DNA of 64,000 bases from Eutreptiella sp. 'Long Island Sound 2002'. Taxonomy: Eukaryota > Euglenozoa > Euglenophyceae > Eutreptiales > Eutreptiaceae. The notes under the pieces were generated by a model. The model was not told where the DNA came from. It saw only the letters and a program-made list of their open reading frames with translations, and ran no database searches. Each line of letters begins with the position of its first letter. Within the stretch, counting starts at the first letter, position 1. This document shows, in pieces, positions 52,801 through 64,000 of this stretch. The stretch spans positions 9,462,223-9,526,222 of the forward strand of contig OZ038388.1 in assembly GCA_964036045.1 (NCBI GenBank), in the 5' to 3' direction. The position numbers and the translations under genes were made by a program.

Positions 52801-55800
52801 CCTGGGGCCACGCGTCTGGGAGCTGGCGATGGACAGCGGTCCACACATCAGCCCCGCTAGCCCGCGTGAACTGAAGTCCCCCCAGGATGTCCCCGTCCAC
52901 AGGGCTGGGGAGGCGGGCGGTGCGAACTTCCAGCCCCTTACTCAGGCGAAGCCCTGGCCCCTCTCGGTCTCCCAGCAGCGAGACCTCCGGGTCTGTGGTG
53001 GCAAGACGAGCCGCCACCGTGGGCAGATGCAGGGAGACAGTCCACGGCTGGACTGAGACGGGCTCGCGCGGGAGGTCAGGGCAGGCCGCCACAGCACTGC
53101 CATCCCTCGCCCCGCTGAGCGCCCTGTCCCACCACTGCGCCCACGCTCCCGGCGCTGCCGGCAACGACCAGGACAGGTACGTCACGACCGCCTTAGCCTG
53201 CCACTCGCGAGGGTCCATGCCGGCGGGGTGTGTGTGCCACGTGCACACCCATCCCAGGTTGGCCTCCTGGACGGTGACCATGTCCCTCCACGGGACCACC
53301 GGGAACGGAGTGAGCAGGGCCGCCATGCCACATGGCAACGCCACCGCCCACTCGGTCAGGCCCCCACTCTCCAACGCATACCCCACCGCCGGGAGCCTTT
53401 CCCCTTGCGCCTTTACCACCGCATCCTGCAGCAACGTTCCGTGGCCCCGGCCGTGGTCCCGGCTGCGGTCCAGGCTGAGAGCCCCCACACGGGCCATGGC
53501 CTGGAGGATCAGGAGCAACTCCTGGGGTACTCCCCGCGGCACCGGCGGCTGGGGGTGGGCGAACCGGCAGGCATCTGCCCGCATGCACCACCCCTTGGCC
53601 CAGTGCCTGCAGGTTTCCACCTGCCCCGTCTTCGGCCCAGCCTTATCCGCCACCCCCGGCTCCCTGGGACTCACCTCACGCCCTTCTTTCGCCCCCACGA
53701 TCACCAGCTCCTCGTCCTGCTCCCCGGTACCCTGTGCCTCCTCACCCTTGAACTCCGGCTCCTCGTCCTGCTCCATGGCGACCTGCGCATCCTCACTCCC
53801 CCTGCGTTGGTCCTCCTCCTCCAGTGCCTCCGTCGTCGGCGGCGGGCCCGCAGCATCCGTGATCCTCGCCAGGGCCGCCGCCACAATGGCCTGCACGTCC
53901 ACCTCCTCCCCGGCCACCTCCGGCTGATCCTGCTGCTGCTCCTCCCCCGTGGGTTGCTCTTGCCCCACCCCGTCACCGCCACGGCCTGCTTCCCCGCTGC
54001 CCCCCACCGGGATCGCGTGTTCGGACCCCTGGGGGGCGGCGCTCCCGTCGAGGCGCGTGCCCACCACCACCAGCAGCTTGAGGTCACCGCCGCGGCTCTC
54101 AAGGCGGTAGCTGCTGGTGGTGGGGACGAGGACCGCCCCATCCCCGGCCAGCAGCAGGCGGTCCGCGTCGAACAGGACCTCTGCACCCTCGGGGTGCAAC
54201 GCCACCAGGAGCGCATGGGACCCCAGCGCCTGGGGTGTGAGGGGCCGCCCGGCCTGCTCGCGACCCCAAGCGTCAGCCCCACCCCGCCACAAGGCCACGT
54301 ACAGGCCTTCGTCCCGCCGCACGTCCTCCAGCCCCGCCTCGCCCATCAGGCGCACCACGGACAGGCGCACCGACAGGGGGAGGCTTTCCTGGGGCTCGGC
54401 CGCCCGGACATCACCGGGGTGGTGACCCAGGACCGCCGCATCCCCCAGTTGGACACAGCGGACCTGGTCGTTGCCCGGGGACGCTGCCGCCAGGGCCGTC
54501 TCCCGGGCGACCTGCCCTGGGCGCTGGAGCTCATAGCGCTCCAGGGCGCTCGCCAGCATCCGTGCCTCCCGCTGCCCCCTGCCCGTGAGGCGGTGCCTGT
54601 GGGCGCCCTTGGCCGCATGGTACCTGCAGTGCCGCCGCTCAGAGCTCCCCAGGGGAGGGGGCGGCACCACAGTGGGCATGGGCCGCAGCGGCTCTTTGGC
54701 CGGGTCCTCGTCCATGCCGGTGTAGACGTCGGGCCCGGCGTCGTCCTCAAACATGAGGGCCAGCGCCGACCCGCCGGGCCCGTATGCCTCCTCGTCCTCC
54801 ACTTCCTCCGCCTCCTGCCCCCCCTCCGCCCCGTCTCCAGCCGCGACCACCGCCGGCGGCGTGTCCGGCCGCGGCGGGAAGGGCGCCAGAGGCCGCTCGT
54901 CAGCGCCTCCGCCCCTTGCCGCCTCTGCCGCGTCCAGCCGTGCCCGCAGGTTGGCGGGCAGCCGGGCCCAGCTGGTGCCCGCATGGAGATCCATGCGGTA
55001 CGCCAGCCCCGCCGGACACGGCTCACCGGGTGCCACCTGGCGCCACTCCCGCCACTGCCACATCCACTCCTCCACTCCTTCCCCCTCGGCACGTCCCCCA
55101 CTGGGCTCCACAACCCCGCCGCCCCCCGCCGGCGTTTGCGCCTTCGGCACACCCCGCCCCGCGTCCTGTCCCCCCGAAGAAACCGCCTCCGTCGACGTCT
55201 CCTTGGCCCCTTCCGTCCTCGGGGCGACAGCCGCGAGCGCCTGCGCTATCAGCTCGCCGGTGTCAGCCCCTTCCGGCGCGGCTCCCCCACTCCTCACGGC
55301 CGTCCGCCGGTACTCCTCCAAGGCCTGCGCGAGCAGCTCGCTGATGTCTCGCGGGCCAGCCACTGCCGCCTCCTGCGCTGCATCCTCCCCCGCCCGTTCC
55401 CCCGCCGTAGTCCTCCCCATGGGGGCCGCGCCCTGCATCCCACCCGGCACCACTCCCTCCGGGCTTGTCGGCACCACGGGCGGGGCCTCGCGCGGCACGG
55501 CTGGGTCCGGCATCTGGACCGTCCGCGGTGGTGACCCCGCCGCGGGAAACTCCGGCTGAGGCACCGCCAGGGGTGGTGCAGGTGCCCCCATTCTCCTCGC
55601 CTCGCCCGGGGGCACGCCATGTGCCTCCCCTTGCGACACCCCCTGCTGCTGGGCGCCCCGCCCCGGCCCAGGTGCCGGCACCGGTACCGGGACCGGCATG
55701 GTGTGCTGAGGCACCGGCCGTGAGTGCTGCTGGGGCGGGGGGCGAGGGCATTCCACATGCAGGTCCGGACGGTGATGGTGATGGTGACGGTGAGGGTGGA

Positions 55801-56983
55801 CGGGGTGCTGTGGCACAGCCCCTTGCGACACCCCCTGCTGTTGGGCGCTCCGCCAAGGCCCAGGCACCGGTACCGGCTCTAGCACCGGCATTGTGTGCTG
55901 AGGCGGTCGTGGGTGCTGCTGGGGTAGGGGATGTGGGTACTCCACATGCTGGTGTGGACGATGATGGTTATGGTGATGGTGAAGGTGGACTGGGTGCTGT
56001 GGACCAGCCCCTTGCGACACCCCCCGCTGCTGGGCGCTCCGCCCCGGCTCAGGCACCGGAACGGGTTCCGGCACCGGCATCGTGTGCTGAGGCGGCAGTG
56101 ATTGCTGCTGGGGCAGGGAATGCCGGTACTCCACTTGCTGGTGCGGAAGGTGATGGTGACGGTGATGGTGAAAGTGGACGAGGTGCTGTGGCACAGCCCC
56201 TTGCGACACCCCCTGCTGCTGGGCACTCCGCCCCGGCTCAGGCACCGGCACCGGTTCCGGCACCGGCACTGTGTGCTGAGGCGGTCGTGGGTGTTGCTGG
56301 GGCAGGGGAAGCGGGTACGCCACATGCTGGTGCGGATGGTGATGGTGATGGTGATGGTGTAGGTGGACGGGGTGCTGTGGCACAGCCGCCAGTTGGTGGT
56401 GATGGTGAAGATGGACGGGGGGCTGTGGCACAGCTGTCGGGTGTACGTGTTGGTGTGGGAAGTGATGCTGCATCATGGGGAACCCGACGGGGTGATGAAG
56501 TAGGTGATGGAGATGAAGTTGGTGGTGGTGGTGAGTCCCAAAGGGCAGGATGGGCATGGGCCCGAGGCCTGGGGGCGGCGGCATCAGAAACGCACCCGGC
56601 GCCGCATACCCCGGCTGCCCCGCCGACCCCACTGGGGGCCGTCCGCGCTGCGCGTCCTCGAGCTGCCCGAGATCTTGTAGACATCGGAGTAGTCGGTTGA
56701 GCAGGTGCACCCTGAACGGCACCGTGCCCGCCGCGAACCGCGCCTGAACGTCGGGCGCGTTGTACGGGTGGGGATCGCGGGCCAACATCTGCCGCAAGCA
56801 GACGTCGACGAGGTGGTCCCACCCGTTGTCCCTGGCTGGACGCTGCGCGTCTACGCGCGCCTGGAACGCCGCATATGTGTGCGGCCCGTGTCTGACGAGA
56901 TCAGACACTGTGTCTACCAGGCGCCGGGCACATCGCCGGAAGGCTGGCAACTCCGCAGGATTTGCGGGGACAGATAGGGACAT
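49856..56983 (-). CDS. LINE ORF1: His/Pro repeats, CCCH finger, Ulp1-type cysteine protease, C2H2 finger; one in-frame TGA
   Basis: ATG at 56983. Residues 1-130 form a helical start. Residues 180-450 hold four repeats of about 62 residues rich in His and Pro. A long acidic Pro/Ala-rich region follows. Near residue 1123 is a CCCH finger (C-x7-C-x5-C-x3-H, CRHWAKGWCMRADACRFAH). Near 1632-1712 lies a C48/Ulp1-like catalytic set: HW in MPHWTAHH, Asp in AVDPLG, Gln in VQQPAGN and Cys in KDCGMCALM. TGA at 50411-50413 interrupts the frame at codon 2191. The same frame continues with a C2H2-like motif (HCTWKAGKHC, then DLLDHIQRDH) and a Pro/Gly-rich tail to TGA 49856. Such proteases could mature a polyprotein or remove SUMO-like tags; this is inference. 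Confidence 0.75.
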
Positions 56984-63020
<6,037 letters not shown>

Positions 63021-63023
63021 ATC

Positions 63024-63495
63024 GAAAAGTCCAAGGTGATCAAACTGTCCATGCTCTGAGCGGCAGATTCCGCAAGACGAGGCGCTGTACAAAAGTCGTT
63101 TGTTGCGTGCTGAACTTGTGCAGTAGGTTCTTTCATCAAAAAGTCCAGGGTGATCAAACCGTCCATGCAGTGAGCGCCAGATTCCGCAAGAGGAGGCGCT
63201 ATACAAAAGTCGTTTGTTGCGTGCTGAACTTGTGCACTAGGTTCTTTCATCGAAAGGTCCGGGGCAATCAAACCGTCCATGCTGTGAGCGCCAGATTCCG
63301 CAAGACGAGGCGCTATACAAAAGTGGTTTGTTGCGTGCTGAACTTGTGCACTAGGTTCTTTCATTGAAAGGTCTGGGGTGATCAAACCGTCCATGTTGTG
63401 ACGCCAGATTCCGCAAGACGAGGTGCTACACAAAAGTGGTTTGTTGCGTGCTGAACTTGTGCACAAGGTTCTTTCATCGAAAGGTCCGGGGTAAT
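63024..63495. repeat. 114-bp tandem repeat, four copies
   Basis: Blocks GATCAAACCGTCCATGC, GCCAGATTCCGCAAGACGAG, GTTTGTTGCGTGCTGAACTT and GGTTCTTTCATCGAAAGGTC recur at about 113-114 bp. As 114 equals 3 x 38, frames stay open on both strands and give a 38-residue repeat on the minus strand (MDGLITPDLSMKEPSAQVQH). No other sign of a gene. Confidence 0.88.
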
Positions 63496-63504
63496 CAAAT
63501 CAAC

Positions 63505-63835
63505 CAAGGAACCAAATCATCTTTTGTTTGAGGGAGAAGAAGGGTTGTGCAAGTGCTGTGTAAGCAGGGAGGGGTGATGTACCTTCATGGCAGTGTGGTC
63601 CGCAGCCACCGCCCCCATTTGCTATGGCCACACGTCCACACTGGCCCATTTGCCTGCAACCATTTTTATTGGCAACTGCTTAGAAGGTATCCCAAGGAAC
63701 CAAATCATCTTTTGTTTGAGGGGGAAGAAGGGTTGTGCAAATGGGGTGTAAGCGGGGAGGTGTGATGTACCTTCATGGCGGTGTGGTCCAAAGCCACCGA
63801 CCCCAGTTTCTATGGCCACACATCCGCACTAGCCT
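63505..63835. repeat. 187-bp tandem duplication
   Basis: CCAAGGAACCAAATCATCTT at 63505 and 63692 starts two copies sharing GAAGAAGGGTTGTGCAA, TGATGTACCTTCATGGC and TATGGCCACAC. The second copy is cut near 63835 by a C-run. Confidence 0.85.
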
Positions 63836-64000
63836 TTCAACCCCCCCCCCTATATATGGGTGTCTGTTGTAAATCTAACCCACCCCAGGAGCCCGGCCCC
63901 CCTGATGTTCGCAGTGCGGCTGCGAATACCCAAGCCGATGCTACCCTCCCCCGCATTGAGGTGAGGGACGGTGCGAACCGTCGGATCACACCTGGGCCTC
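63836..64000. other. Window end, possible promoter region
   Basis: A C-run, then CTATATATGGG (TATA-like) at about 63850, then GC-rich DNA with GTTCGCAGTGCGGCTGCGAA, a short inverted repeat. No gene can be called before the window ends. Confidence 0.3.

Noticed and set aside
53228-55534. 768-codon plus-strand frame opposite LINE ORF1
   Set aside because: Shadow of the GC-rich ORF1. It lacks domains, while the minus strand carries the CCCH and Ulp1 motifs.
63024-63495. CRISPR array
   Set aside because: Whole 114-bp units are repeated without unique spacers, and the setting is eukaryotic.

Overview
The window is nuclear DNA of a eukaryote, probably a unicellular alga or related protist. Several genes open only after removal of short GT-AG introns. 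Microsatellites, long palindromes, an LTR-retrotransposon gag and a very large non-LTR retrotransposon (LINE) are all present. The species cannot be fixed from the sequence. The gag protein has the look of retroelement Gags I associate with dinoflagellates and other algae, which is recollection and not a search result.

Region 1 (1-3602) looks like a decayed piece of a giant-virus-like (NCLDV) insertion. A divergent RNA polymerase subunit 2 is broken by five in-frame stops and at least three frameshifts. It ends tail to tail, with no spacer, against the C-terminal stub of a small endonuclease. Region 2 (3603-7800) is an LTR-retroelement remnant with gag but no pol, followed by two satellite arrays. 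Region 3 (about 8500-11517) is a separate insert whose + strand is almost free of T.

Region 4 (11.5-35.8 kb) has balanced base composition and many small genes, some intact, some decayed, some split by introns of about 40-200 bp. They include a BTB-BACK protein, membrane proteins (one DUF3592-like, two of a kind I associate with giant viruses), coiled-coil proteins, a leucine-rich-repeat protein, C2H2 and U1-like zinc-finger proteins, and a four-exon protein with a RanBP2-type zinc finger and an ARID DNA-binding domain. A mixture of virus-derived and host-type genes in an old, expanding insertion fits best. A 0.47 kb segment is duplicated around a 36-bp satellite.

Region 5 (35.8-41 kb and 62.1-63.0 kb) is a family of inverted, non-coding repeat units bounded by (TA)n tracts. 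Between two such tracts lies Region 6 (about 40.96-61.93 kb, minus strand), interpreted as one LINE of about 21 kb. It has a T-poor 5' leader of almost 5 kb built from repeated blocks, an ORF1 of about 2,375 codons with His/Pro repeats, a CCCH finger and a Ulp1-type cysteine protease, then endonuclease, reverse transcriptase, RNase H and zinc-binding domains, and a tail of short tandem repeats. ORF1 and ORF2 share one reading frame and are separated only by TGA codons. Region 7 (63.0-64.0 kb) holds 114-bp and 187-bp tandem repeats.
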